This document shows, piece after piece, positions 1-7,090 of a stretch of DNA of 24,169 bases; within the stretch, counting starts at the first letter, position 1, and each line of letters starts with the position of its first letter. The notes under the pieces were generated by a model. That model made no database searches and had not been told where the DNA came from. It saw only the letters and a program-made list of their open reading frames with translations. The position numbers and the translations under genes were made by a program. Source of the stretch: CALOAD01 sp942491415 (lineage in GTDB: Bacteria; Cyanobacteriota; Vampirovibrionia; Gastranaerophilales; CALOAD01); the NCBI GenBank assembly GCA_942491415.1, contig CALOAD010000004.1, forward strand, positions 1 through 24,169. The letters are read 5' to 3'.

Positions 1-905
1 AATAAAAAATTAATTAGTTTTAGACAAGCTGCTAGTGAATTCATAAAAAATAATTCGAAAAAACTTAAGCAACAAAAAGTTCAATTATTAAATTATTATC
101 TAAATGAATATTTATTGCCGGAATTAGAAAAATATAGTCTTAATGATTTTACTGCAGAGATCATATCTGAATTTATTAATTTACTTGATCATAAAGAATT
201 ACCCATAAAAGATTATCAAGGCTGTTTGATTTTATTAAAATCAATAATAAGAAGTTATGATAACAGTTTTAGCCTTATTGAAGTGGTTTCTCAAAGACAA
301 TATTTACCAAATCCGGTGTTTTTTACAGAAGAAGAAGTAAAACTAATTTTAAAAACCTGCAGGCGATTTTACCTTGAATTTTATCCTTTTTTATTGTTGG
401 CGATAACTTCTGGTATAACAAAGAGTGAAATATTAGCTTTAAGCTGGGATAAAATCAATTTCGAAGATTCAACAATCACTATTAATAAGTACCTTATAAA
501 TAATGAGATCGTGAATGACCGAAATATATATAGTAAGCGAACCATTATTATTCCTAAATTTACAATAAAGACTTTAAAAAATATAAATTAGAAACAAATA
601 GGACAAAACATAAATTTCTTTTTATAAATCCAAAAGGGAAAATCACAAAATATGAGAATCAATATAGACAAAAACTTGTGCAAATAGGCAAAAAAAGTGG
701 ACTTGAGCGAATAAGTTATACAAAGCTCAGAGATACTTATGCTTATTTGCTTATTAGAAAAAATATTCCCATAAATCAGGTTCAGACTTTGCTTGGACAT
801 AGTGAAGTAAAACAAACAATGCTACGCTACGGGCATTTAATCCAAGACAAAGACATTATACCTGCAATTAATAAACTTTTTAATGAGAAATATAGCTTAT
901 GTTGA
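1..905 (+). CDS. Tyrosine recombinase/integrase, 5'-partial, frameshifted
   Basis: The reading frame is already open at base 1, so the start lies outside the window. The first ~110 codons are helical, like a core-binding domain. The catalytic domain follows with a box I (SGITKSEILALSW) and, after a break, a box II (KLRDTYAYLL) and LLGHSEVKQTMLRYGHL, which holds the LGH motif and the presumed Tyr nucleophile. The frame ends at TAG 589-591, and the protein continues in the -1 frame from an A6 run at 576-581. One extra A, or a -1 slip on A AAA AAT, restores a continuous product. Two catalytic positions look altered: the box I Arg aligns with Thr (codon ACA), and the His of HxLR aligns with Thr. 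The family assignment is secure, but activity is doubtful. The stop overlaps the next gene's ATG by 7 bases, suggesting translational coupling. Confidence 0.85.
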
Positions 906-2200
906 AAGAGAAGTTGCTTAAAGTAGTTAAAATGATGGACAGGTTTACGCTTGAAGAACTTTCGATAATCATTGAAGAACCGGAGGATGCAGTTTTAATC
1001 GAATTAAAGTCTTTACTTCAACAGAGAAAGCTAAAACAGCTTAATGATACAGAGTATCTATTTACCGGCAGACAGAAATTGATTTTAAAAAATTCAAGCT
1101 TAAACTCTAGACAAAAACACAATGAATTTTACTATTATTTCAGGGATTTTTATCTACTCTATTCAGCAGAAACAACCAAGATTGCTTATACAGTGGCTAA
1201 AGAAAAATATTTACGAGAAAATCCTGAAATTGCTGAAAACGATTTGCCTGATATTAAATTTTTCAAAAAAAGATTGCATGCTGAGTTTAATCAGAGCATT
1301 ATTGACGCTTACAGGTACAGAGGACAGGCTTTAAAGGAGGAGTTTAAAAGAAAATATTTAGATCAAAACCCTTCGCAGAAATCAAAAAGAACTATCAAAG
1401 ATGTACCTGAATATTTTGATTTTTCAATAAATGAAAATTTAAATGCAATAAGGATTGTTTTTACTTGCCATTTTAATAAGTTATTAAAAAACAAAGAAGT
1501 TAAATTTCAAAAATACGGCAAAGAATATTGTTTTAAGCTTAAAGGACATTATCAACACTTAAAATACGGCGATCTGGTATTTGATATTTTGCTTGCCTGT
1601 ATTCATTTATGGCAGATTAAATCTAATAATACAAATAATAATGTACTTATCAGCGTAGATGATATTGCCTTTTTAAGGCTGCAAAAAACTTTCAGCAAAG
1701 GGTTTAAAATTAAAGACAAGGAGTTTTACAGAGAATATCTTGAATTTTTAGGCGATATTAGATTAAGTATTGATAACAACGAAGATACTCCTTTGATAAG
1801 GCTAAAAAATAGAACAGATTTTTATTTCACTCTGCAAATAGATGATTATTTACTTGAAGATATAGAAGGAAAACTACCGGTCAGCCTGCTTAAATATCCT
1901 ATTTATACAAGAAGGAGAGAAAAACGGATGGGATATTTATTGAATTATTTACAGAAAACCTCCAGTGCATCCCTAAAATTTAAGCTTAAAGATATTTTTG
2001 AGGAACTTGGAACCACAATTTACTTGAAGAAAAAAGGCACTCTTGAGCGGATGTATCTTGAGGATCTGCTTAACGCTCTTAAGGACAAAGGTTTAATCAA
2101 AAGCTGGAAGTATGAAGGGGTAACAAATGAAATCATGAACAGGCAGCAATGGCTAAAAGAGTTTGTTAACTGCTATTTGATTATTGAAGTGAAAATATAA
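899..2200 (+). CDS. 433-aa winged-helix/HTH protein with Mu-transposase-like N-terminal region
   Basis: This is an uninterrupted 433-codon frame whose ATG overlaps the recombinase stop. The alternative start MMDRF at about 932 has no better ribosome binding site. Residues ~10-55 look like a winged helix. Residues ~75-150 (a YLLYSAETTKIAYTVAKEKY segment, then LPDIKFFKKRL and an AYRYRGQAL segment) resemble the helix-turn-helix region ahead of the catalytic core in MuA-type transposases. No DDE core follows. The C-terminal ~260 residues are basic and include KYGDLVFDILLACIHLW, which is reminiscent of winged-helix plasmid replication initiators, though this match is weak. It may be a DNA-binding partner of the recombinase or a replication initiator. 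The gene is real; its function is unknown. Confidence 0.7.
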   Translation: MLKEKLLKVVKMMDRFTLEELSIIIEEPEDAVLIELKSLLQQRKLKQLNDTEYLFTGRQKLILKNSSLNSRQKHNEFYYYFRDFYLLYSAETTKIAYTVAKEKYLRENPEIAENDLPDIKFFKKRLHAEFNQSIIDAYRYRGQALKEEFKRKYLDQNPSQKSKRTIKDVPEYFDFSINENLNAIRIVFTCHFNKLLKNKEVKFQKYGKEYCFKLKGHYQHLKYGDLVFDILLACIHLWQIKSNNTNNNVLISVDDIAFLRLQKTFSKGFKIKDKEFYREYLEFLGDIRLSIDNNEDTPLIRLKNRTDFYFTLQIDDYLLEDIEGKLPVSLLKYPIYTRRREKRMGYLLNYLQKTSSASLKFKLKDIFEELGTTIYLKKKGTLERMYLEDLLNALKDKGLIKSWKYEGVTNEIMNRQQWLKEFVNCYLIIEVKI

Positions 2201-2352
2201 ACTTAATTTTTTCTTATTTCTCAAAAATAAATCAAAAAATGCTAAACAATTTCTCCCTAAACCTCTATTAATTGTATAATGTACCATTTAAAAACGGTGT
2301 ATTGTTTCGCTGTCAAAGAAATTAATATAGCAAATCCTCCATTTGAAGGAAG

Positions 2353-2368
2353 TTTTTGCATGCAAAAA
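2353..2368. promoter_or_regulatory. 16-bp perfect palindrome, possible operator
   Basis: TTTTTGCATGCAAAAA is a perfect 16-bp palindrome about 50 bp upstream of the predicted promoter of the Mor-like gene. It is the size of a dimeric repressor or activator site. Binding is inferred from symmetry and position only. Confidence 0.35.
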
Positions 2369-2419
2369 GGCATATATTATAGATATAAATGCAAGTTACA
2401 GAAAGAATACTAAGCCTGC

Positions 2420-2447
2420 TTGACTAAAAAGTATATTAATTTATAGA
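2420..2447 (+). promoter_or_regulatory. Predicted promoter for the Mor-like gene
   Basis: A -35 box TTGACT (5/6 match) at 2420-2425 and a -10 box TATAGA (4/6) at 2442-2447 are separated by 16 bp. This would give a leader of about 135 nt before the ATG at 2589. Confidence 0.4.
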
Positions 2448-2588
2448 ACTTTCTTTTTCTGTTACTGTCTTTAAGCATAACAGCGATACTATCTTCTGAA
2501 CGACTAAAAGACTGGATTTTTCGGGAATATTCAGGCTTTAATTTTATATATAAACATCTTAATACCAAAAAACGGGGGTTATATCGTT

Positions 2589-2873
2589 ATGCACAACTGG
2601 ACAAGCCATTTAACAATAGACGAATTGCCAAACGAAGAGCTTAAACTGGTGGCAGATATCTTTGGGGTGAAAATAACTATAAAATTTATGGAAGAACTGC
2701 CGGGAACTTTAATAAATATTCCAAAAACTGGTCTGAATAAATGTAGAAATCAATATATATGTCAGATGTATGATGGTTCAAAATCAAGTAGAATGAGACT
2801 GGCTATTAAATTTGGAGTTACAGAAGGATACATAAAGCAACTGGCTTCGAGATACAGGAAAAAAATTGCTTAA
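2589..2873 (+). CDS. Mor-family transcriptional activator-like protein
   Basis: This 94-residue protein has the layout of the Mor/C activators of Mu-like phages. An N-terminal helical part (LPNEELKLVADIFGVKITIKF) is followed by a strand with GTLINIPKTG, then a C-terminal helix-turn-helix (RMRLAIKFGVTEGYIKQLAS) and a basic tail. In Mu, Mor turns on middle transcription. Here it is the last gene of the plus-strand leftward block, preceded by a predicted promoter and followed by two terminators, so it is probably its own transcription unit. The ribosome site (GGGGG) is weak and distant. A Mor-like regulator fits the Mu-like head genes further right. The family call is by motif layout; its target promoter is not identified. 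Confidence 0.7.
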   Translation: MHNWTSHLTIDELPNEELKLVADIFGVKITIKFMEELPGTLINIPKTGLNKCRNQYICQMYDGSKSSRMRLAIKFGVTEGYIKQLASRYRKKIA

Positions 2874-2926
2874 AATTGAAAATAATCATACATCTTAATA
2901 TATTTTTCTTTCCCTTTTTTGTAATT

Positions 2927-2959
2927 CCGGCTGGTTACTATAAAACCAGCCGGTTTTTT
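2927..2959 (+). terminator. Rho-independent terminator after the Mor-like gene
   Basis: A 10-bp perfect GC-rich stem, CCGGCTGGTT paired with AACCAGCCGG, has a 7-nt loop and is followed by six T. It lies 54 bp after the stop codon at 2873. Confidence 0.9.
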
Positions 2960-2971
2960 AATTTTTGATAT

Positions 2972-3006
2972 TGCGGAGATTAAACCTACTAATCTCCGCA
3001 TTTTTT
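2972..3006 (+). terminator. Second tandem rho-independent terminator
   Basis: An 11-bp perfect stem, TGCGGAGATTA paired with TAATCTCCGCA, is followed by six T. It lies 13 bp beyond the first terminator in the same orientation. Its minus-strand 3' flank is A-rich, so it should act only on plus-strand transcripts. Confidence 0.75.
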
Positions 3007-3018
3007 GCGGAGCAAAAT

Positions 3019-3345
3019 TTATATCTGTTCGCTACCTTCGATAATCCGCTTTAAAGCTTGTTCTTGCGTGCATTTATACTCGTCACAGTATTCTTTAAGC
3101 CACTCAAGATGTTTTTCAAGCTGCTGTCCGCTTAGGGTTTCGACAGTTGTTTTTATTCTTGAATCTTCATAACTTATATATTCCAGCAGGGCAAGAGCTA
3201 TTTTTCTGTTGGGCTTTAGCGGATTGCCTTTTAATACCTGCATCTCGTCATGAAAATATTCCATAAATCCTACGAAGTCATTAACCGCAATTTTTAAAAG
3301 ATTTCCGCTTGAATGTAATTTATCCTTAAAATCCATATGCTGCAC
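3019..3345 (-). CDS. Small protein, paralogue A of the pair flanking the XRE regulator
   Basis: The function of this family is not recognised. The start chosen is GTG 3345, because AGGAGG lies 7 nt upstream of it; an in-frame ATG at 3336 is the alternative, and upstream codons have no ribosome site. The protein has about 108 residues and is largely helical. Its second half (EKHLEWLKEYCDEY, then EQALKRIIEG) closely matches the C-terminus of the gene at 3622-3936 (EQYLKWLEYHCKKE, EQALREIIEG), and both share a KIAV motif near the N-terminus. The two genes are thus diverged paralogues. A good promoter lies at 3392-3420 on this strand and overlaps the XRE start codon. There are no membrane segments or catalytic motifs. 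Confidence 0.7.
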   Translation of the reverse strand: MQHMDFKDKLHSSGNLLKIAVNDFVGFMEYFHDEMQVLKGNPLKPNRKIALALLEYISYEDSRIKTTVETLSGQQLEKHLEWLKEYCDEYKCTQEQALKRIIEGSEQI

Positions 3346-3391
3346 ATTTACACCTCCTTTTATGTCAGTGTGGCTGGTTGTAACTAATGCC

Positions 3392-3420
3392 AGTATAGCT
3401 GACAATTCTTTTATGGACAA
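3392..3420 (-). promoter_or_regulatory. Minus-strand promoter overlapping the XRE start
   Basis: On the minus strand, TTGTCC (complement of 3415-3420) and TATACT (complement of 3392-3397) are spaced by exactly 17 bp. It would drive the gene at 3019-3345 and it covers the presumed ATG of the divergent XRE gene (3413). Confidence 0.6.
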
Positions 3421-3625
3421 GCAATTTATTAAAAAAGTTGGAAAACGTATCAAATTTCTACGAGAGGGAAAAGATTTATCTCAGGAGGATTTAGCCTGTG
3501 ATGCCAATGTTTCTCGCTCAACCATCAGCATGATTGAAACAGCCCAGAACGATATAACCCTGTCTAAAATAAAGAGAATAGCGACTGCTCTTGGGGTGAA
3601 ACCCTATGAGCTGTTAAAGTTTTAA
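3413..3625 (+). CDS. XRE-family HTH transcriptional regulator
   Basis: This 70-residue single-domain Cro/C1-type regulator reads MDKQFIKKVGKRIKFLREGK, then LSQEDLACDANVSRSTISMIE (helix-turn-helix with recognition helix), then KIKRIATALGVKPYELLKF. That is the full HTH_3 fold with nothing else. An upstream ATG at 3362 would add 17 unrelated residues, so 3413 is preferred; neither start has a clear Shine-Dalgarno site, and a leaderless message is possible. Its start lies inside the promoter of the opposing gene, and its stop shares the four bases TTAA with the stop of the convergent gene at 3622. It probably controls the flanking paralogues and itself, and could be a prophage repressor; both are inference. 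Confidence 0.88.
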   Translation: MDKQFIKKVGKRIKFLREGKDLSQEDLACDANVSRSTISMIETAQNDITLSKIKRIATALGVKPYELLKF

Positions 3626-3936
3626 CCTTCAATAATTTCTCTTAACGCCTGCTCGTGCGTTAGTCCTTCTTTTTTACAGTGATATTCAAGCCATTTCAAA
3701 TACTGCTCGATTTCTTTTCCGCATAGTTTTTCAAGGTTTTGTCTTGACTTGCCTTTATCCCAACCGAGATAATCAAGTAAAAGCGACGCTGCTAGCTTAT
3801 CGGGTTTAGACGTTTTAACCTTAATGCTTTCGACATCAGTGCCAATTTTTTCCAAAACAGCGAATACATCGTCCACTGCTATTTTTACATCATTCTTAAC
3901 GCCTTCAATGTAAGTATTGAAATTAATTTCAGTCAT
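3622..3936 (-). CDS. Small protein, paralogue B of the pair flanking the XRE regulator
   Basis: About 104 residues from ATG 3936, which is chosen because AGGAGA sits 5 nt upstream; the longer open frame has no ribosome site. It is a paralogue of the gene at 3019-3345: both have an N-terminal KIAV segment and end in a helical KWLEYHCKKEGLTHEQALRE-type block. It is predicted to be helical and soluble. It converges on the XRE gene with a 4-base overlap in which TTAA supplies both stop codons. The function is unknown. The arrangement of paralogue, opposed XRE, paralogue suggests a small regulatory or immunity cassette. Confidence 0.7.
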   Translation of the reverse strand: MTEINFNTYIEGVKNDVKIAVDDVFAVLEKIGTDVESIKVKTSKPDKLAASLLLDYLGWDKGKSRQNLEKLCGKEIEQYLKWLEYHCKKEGLTHEQALREIIEG

Positions 3937-4109
3937 AAAAGTCTCCTTATGTTTTCTAATCATAGTGATTTTAGCTTGCAAGTTTTTAAAATAGTCTCTA
4001 TGTGTCTGAATGTTTCCGTGTTTTTTTGTAAAAAATCCAATAATAATAGGCAATTTTTACTTTAAAAATGTTTTTATATAAGTAGGAAGTAAATAACTCA
4101 GGGAGAAGT

Positions 4110-4994
4110 ATGGGCTTAAATCCAATAAGTGCGTACCCGGTATATAACTATGCAACTCCGCATTGTATAAAGAATGCGGATAATACTGTGTTTAATAAAT
4201 TCAAAAGTGATGTTAATAATTTAGATTTAAAAGCTGTGAAAACAGCTCTAAATATCTTAAGTCCTGTTCCTACTCTGCGAAGGATAAATTCACTTCCTGA
4301 CGAGTTCGAAAAAGGCAACTACTCAAGAGTTGCAGGTATTGCGGGGCTTGCTGTTGCTAATATTCCGAGGGACGGCACAGAATTATTGAACGGTATCAAA
4401 GAAGGTAAAAATATATTTAAAAATGGGCTTAATGCGGTTAAATACGAAGGGCAACATAAATTCCACTTTTTTAAAGGAACTTTTTTAGAATGGTTGCCGG
4501 AAAAATTTAAATGGCTCGATAAAATTGACAAATCTCTTTATGAAACAAAATTTGGTAAATTTTTAACTAATAAATTTAATATTAAGCCAATAACAAATTC
4601 AAATAATTTAATGGATGATTTGTACAATACAGCCAGTTCTAATATGGCTGGGGGGTATAAATTTTCAGGCAATTATTCTCAAAAATTAGCAGGAAGAACT
4701 CTTTTAAGGATGTCACCTTTAGGCTTAGGTATAAGTTTTTTATTCGAGATACCTGCAATAATTAAATCAGCTCAAAAAGAGGACAATATTCTTGATAAAA
4801 CAAAATCTATTGCTAACCAATTATGCAAGTCAGCTGGCAGGGTTGGGGCAGTTAATACAGCCATTGCTATTGGCGGAGCAATTTTAGTTCCTTATGGAAC
4901 TATTGCTTCACTTGTAGGTATGGCAGTTGGTTCTTATGTAGGATTAAAGGCGGCTGATTTTACTGACAAACAGGCAGATAAATTTGTTTGTTAA
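4110..4994 (+). CDS. Hypothetical protein with C-terminal glycine-rich hydrophobic hairpin
   Basis: This 294-residue protein starts at an ATG preceded by GGGAGAAG. No catalytic family is recognised. The N-terminus (MGLNPISAYPVYNYATPH) is polar and Tyr/Pro-rich, a style I associate with Gastranaerophilales-type proteins. The middle is basic and helical. The C-terminal ~90 residues contain two hydrophobic stretches (GLGISFLFEIPAII; then AIAIGGAILVPYGTIASLVG and MAVGSYVGLKAA) that could form a membrane hairpin. It converges on the next gene with one base between them. It could be a host gene, a prophage cargo gene, or a membrane-active effector; the sequence does not decide. Confidence 0.65.
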   Translation: MGLNPISAYPVYNYATPHCIKNADNTVFNKFKSDVNNLDLKAVKTALNILSPVPTLRRINSLPDEFEKGNYSRVAGIAGLAVANIPRDGTELLNGIKEGKNIFKNGLNAVKYEGQHKFHFFKGTFLEWLPEKFKWLDKIDKSLYETKFGKFLTNKFNIKPITNSNNLMDDLYNTASSNMAGGYKFSGNYSQKLAGRTLLRMSPLGLGISFLFEIPAIIKSAQKEDNILDKTKSIANQLCKSAGRVGAVNTAIAIGGAILVPYGTIASLVGMAVGSYVGLKAADFTDKQADKFVC

Positions 4995-4995
4995 T

Positions 4996-5337
4996 TTACT
5001 GATTTTGTTTTAGAAAATTTTTGGCTTTTAAAAAATCTTCTCTAGGTATTTCACCTTTACGCTTTGCTGCATTTATATGCATAATTACACTATCAATTTT
5101 AGTAGTAATTCCTGCTCTAGAAGCATTATCGAGACTTTTATCGAAATTAAGTGTATTTTCAAATATTACAAGCTTCTGAACTAGCGGGTGGAGTTTTTTA
5201 AATTCCTTTAGTTTATCAGGTTTAAAATTTTTATAAGCTTGATAGTCTTCCATTTTCTTTTCAGGCACCGGTGGCTTTTTATCGAACCATCCGTTAAATC
5301 CTATTCTGTTATGCGTGTGCGAGATATTTTGTATCAT
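4996..5337 (-). CDS. Hypothetical small basic protein
   Basis: A 113-residue Lys-rich protein with GGAG upstream of ATG 5337. The N-terminus (MIQNISHTHNRIGFNGWFDK) has the polar style of the convergent neighbour, and the rest is helical and charged (KKMEDYQAYKNF, DKLKEFKKLHPLVQKL). There is no signal peptide or membrane segment. It ends one base from the stop of the 4110-4994 gene, so the two form a convergent pair, possibly lineage-specific host genes or prophage cargo. The function is unknown. Confidence 0.6.
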   Translation of the reverse strand: MIQNISHTHNRIGFNGWFDKKPPVPEKKMEDYQAYKNFKPDKLKEFKKLHPLVQKLVIFENTLNFDKSLDNASRAGITTKIDSVIMHINAAKRKGEIPREDFLKAKNFLKQNQ

Positions 5338-5511
5338 AAGGAAATCTCCATATTATTACCTTTGATTATTTAAAACCAGAACATAAAAAAAATTGCGTTT
5401 TTATAAAAATTATTAATTGTAATTTTAGAAATCTATTTTGATATTTTTATTCAGCAATTCATAAATTTACTTTACGATTTGCAAATGTATAATATCTTAA
5501 ATTTGGTGAGC

Positions 5512-5721
5512 TTATAATGCCTCAACCCGCCAGCCACATTCTTTTTCAACATAAGCTATGACTTTATCTAGATCTTGTCCAAATTCTTTTTTAGCCTGTT
5601 TTAACTCTTCTCCCACTGGCTTTCCGCAGTAAAGTTCATAAGCCAGAGTAAATAATTCTTTTTCTGTTGTAGTGTAGGAGTTTTCGCATTCCCAAGAATC
5701 AACCATTTTGTATTTTTTCAT
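5512..5721 (-). CDS. Hypothetical 69-aa protein
   Basis: This short acidic protein (MKKYKMVDSWECENSYTT...) belongs to no family I recognise. It follows the gene at 5723-5932 with one base between stop and ATG and a GAGGAAAT ribosome site inside that gene's end, so the two are co-translated. It is the last gene of the unit that begins at 6387, downstream of the shared upstream element. Confidence 0.6.
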   Translation of the reverse strand: MKKYKMVDSWECENSYTTTEKELFTLAYELYCGKPVGEELKQAKKEFGQDLDKVIAYVEKECGWRVEAL

Positions 5722-5722
5722 T

Positions 5723-5932
5723 TTATATTTCCTCTTCAGCCCAATCTAAGTTTCTGGGATATAAATCACCGCTTGTAGGGTCATCACTGTATTCTATCTC
5801 TTTTATATCGCCTATCATTACTCCACCGATTGATTGTATGGCTATCCCATATTTTTTTGAGATTTTAGTTAAGTCAGCTCTAAATTTTTCAAAATTTTTA
5901 ATTTCTTTTTCTGTTAAATCCATCATTGTCAT
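5723..5932 (-). CDS. Hypothetical 69-aa protein
   Basis: ATG 5932 follows AAGGAGAAAGAA, a strong site. The N-terminus is a charged helix (LTEKEIKNFEKFRADLTKIS), then KKYGIAIQSIGGVMIG, which looks like a small beta element, and an acidic tail ending DWAEEEI. The function is unknown. It is the middle gene of the three-gene unit 6387-5512; an acidic small protein in such a unit could be an inhibitor or anti-defence protein, but nothing here shows that. Confidence 0.6.
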   Translation of the reverse strand: MTMMDLTEKEIKNFEKFRADLTKISKKYGIAIQSIGGVMIGDIKEIEYSDDPTSGDLYPRNLDWAEEEI

Positions 5933-5958
5933 TTCTTTCTCCTTATATAACCTGATCT

Positions 5959-6387
5959 TTAGTGTTCTCTAAATTCTATTGCAGGTTTTGAATCGCCGAT
6001 TTTAAAAGCCTGAGCTGTCATCAGGGTTAAATATTTTTTCTTTGCTAAGCTATTTATATTCATTAGGGCTGCTATTGTTTTATCCTGCGGATTTTCTAAA
6101 ATCCATATTACTCTGCTTACCTGATAGACCTGAGCTAAAGCCATTATGTTTAAAAGATTTTGTTCTTGAAACTCGCCCATGTTGCAGTAAATAAAGTATT
6201 TTTCGCTTGTTTGGCTTTCTGTAAACCTTAATACTGTTTCGTTTTTGTTTACTGCTGTAAGCTCCCAGTCCTCTATACCTAAAGCGTCTTTAACTTCGTC
6301 AGTATTTTTAGCGAGCCAGCTGTTAAAGTTATTATCTTTAAAAACCGCTTGTAACGGGATGTTTACTACTGTTTTAAGTTCTATCAT
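5959..6387 (-). CDS. DUF4268-associated nuclease-like domain protein (stand-alone)
   Basis: A 142-residue protein with AAAGGAAA ahead of ATG 6387. Its core segment EQNLLNIMALAQVYQVSRVI followed by WILENPQDKT parallels the segment KTLASLLKHASAYNAKNIIW then LVNQDTPE in the N-terminal domain of the DUF4268 gene at 7216-8070. That domain has the look of a restriction-endonuclease-like fold. This gene lacks the C-terminal DUF4268 region, and I do not see the Glu-x-Lys-like motif of the larger protein, so it may be a non-catalytic relative. It heads a three-gene unit and is preceded by copy A of the repeated upstream element. Homology between the two is inferred by eye. Confidence 0.55.
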   Translation of the reverse strand: MIELKTVVNIPLQAVFKDNNFNSWLAKNTDEVKDALGIEDWELTAVNKNETVLRFTESQTSEKYFIYCNMGEFQEQNLLNIMALAQVYQVSRVIWILENPQDKTIAALMNINSLAKKKYLTLMTAQAFKIGDSKPAIEFREH

Positions 6388-6404
6388 AGTCTTTATTTCC
6401 TTTG

Positions 6405-6494
6405 TTTATTGCCTACATTCACACAATAACGTGCATTTCTGATTTTTAAAGTCTATTACCGGAAGCTTCAGCAATTTTGAATCATTTCGACACA
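6405..6494 (-). promoter_or_regulatory. Upstream element copy A (two conserved boxes)
   Basis: Plus-strand bases 6405-6452 match 7091-7138 at 45 of 48 positions, and a second short box (GAATCATTTCGACACA, 6479-6494) matches the box of copy B at 13 of 16. The element lies just upstream of the ribosome site of the 5959-6387 gene. The gap between the boxes is 39 bp, one helical turn longer than in copies B and C. Reading on the minus strand, TTTAAA-16 bp-TATTGT within the long box could be a promoter. Confidence 0.7.
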
Positions 6495-6552
6495 TTTTAA
6501 AGTTGTGAGATAAAAAAATTGACCGGGTATAAAAAATCTGATGAATAAATTT

Positions 6553-6901
6553 TTATTCTTCGTAATACTCTTCATCAGTTACTGTATAAGCTTTATCAAA
6601 TACTTCTCTTCTAAACCATGAGTGTTGCCATCTGTTTTTTTATTGTTTCTTCTACTGTTGTGTTTTGATCATAACAAGCATCTGCCAGATGACGTCCTGA
6701 TCTGGAATCTAAAAATCTGCGGACTCTTTCAGGCTCTTTTTTTGTAAGTTCAAGCAGGGTGATAAAAGCCTCTGTCCATCTTTTTTCTGTTTCTTTTATT
6801 AAGTAATCGTTATTTGTTGTTCCCCAAAATCCCCAGCCTTCATTTTTGGTTGGTAATACTTCTTTTTTAATTTTTATTTTGTTTATTTTTGCGTTTGTCA
6901 T
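6553..6901 (-). CDS. Small mobile-element protein with FLDSRSGRHLAD motif, C-terminal frameshift
   Basis: ATG 6901 follows AAGGAGATA. The protein begins with a Lys-rich stretch, then EGWGFWGTTNNDYLIKETEK, a helical WTEAFITLLELTKKEPERVR and RRFLDSRSGRHLADAC. This pattern is shared by small proteins found on plasmids, ICEs and phages, of unknown function. The frame stops at 6611 just after QMATLMV, but the next frame continues at once with FRREVFDKAYTVTDEEYYEE to a TAA at 6553-6555, which looks like the natural C-terminus. A one-base indel near 6612-6618 would join them. It is co-transcribed with the DUF6900-like gene 18 bp upstream. Confidence 0.65.
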
Positions 6902-6919
6902 AGTCCGTATCTCCTTTAT

Positions 6920-7078
6920 TTATTTTACTGATTGTTGCCCTGCTTTATATGCCTGTTCCAAGGCTTCTTTGACATTCCATACAGCCTGCTCTTTAAAATC
7001 AAGACTATCGCTATTTCTGGTTTCTAAAGTTTCTAAATCTAAAATTGTTTGAGCTATTTTTAAAATTTGTTTATTCAT
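6920..7078 (-). CDS. DUF6900-like small protein
   Basis: A 52-residue protein, MNKQILKIAQTILDLETLET then RNSDSLDFKEQAVWNVKEAL and EQAYKAGQQSVK. It matches the compact helical DUF6900 pattern seen in mobile elements (conserved LETRNSDSLDF). ATG 7078 is preferred over the upstream in-frame ATG (7108) because it follows AAAGGAAAGCG and the family starts here. It is the first gene of a two-gene unit behind copy B of the repeated upstream element. The molecular function is not established. Confidence 0.7.
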   Translation of the reverse strand: MNKQILKIAQTILDLETLETRNSDSLDFKEQAVWNVKEALEQAYKAGQQSVK

Positions 7079-7090
7079 TTTTCGCTTTCC

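Larger units (their letters stand above)
2201..2588. other. 388-bp intergenic region: promoters and a palindrome, no gene
   Basis: No convincing coding frame was found on either strand. It holds an isolated perfect TATAAT at 2275-2280 with no good -35, a 16-bp perfect palindrome at 2353-2368, and a better promoter at 2420-2447 in front of the Mor-like gene. This looks like a regulatory region for the activator. Confidence 0.5.

Noticed and set aside
588..815. Minus-strand open frame opposite the recombinase
   Set aside because: Phe/Ile-rich shadow of the box II coding region with no ribosome site and no family resemblance.
3936..4053. Possible fourth copy of the repeated upstream element before the 3622-3936 gene
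   Set aside because: Only the ten bases TGCAAGCTAA match copy C; no short box is found at the expected 29-39 bp, so chance similarity cannot be excluded.
5450..5511. TATAAT at about 5489 with TTTACT 16 bp upstream, plus strand
   Set aside because: It would transcribe antisense through the 5512 gene with no plus-strand gene to serve; in such AT-rich DNA this is likely chance.
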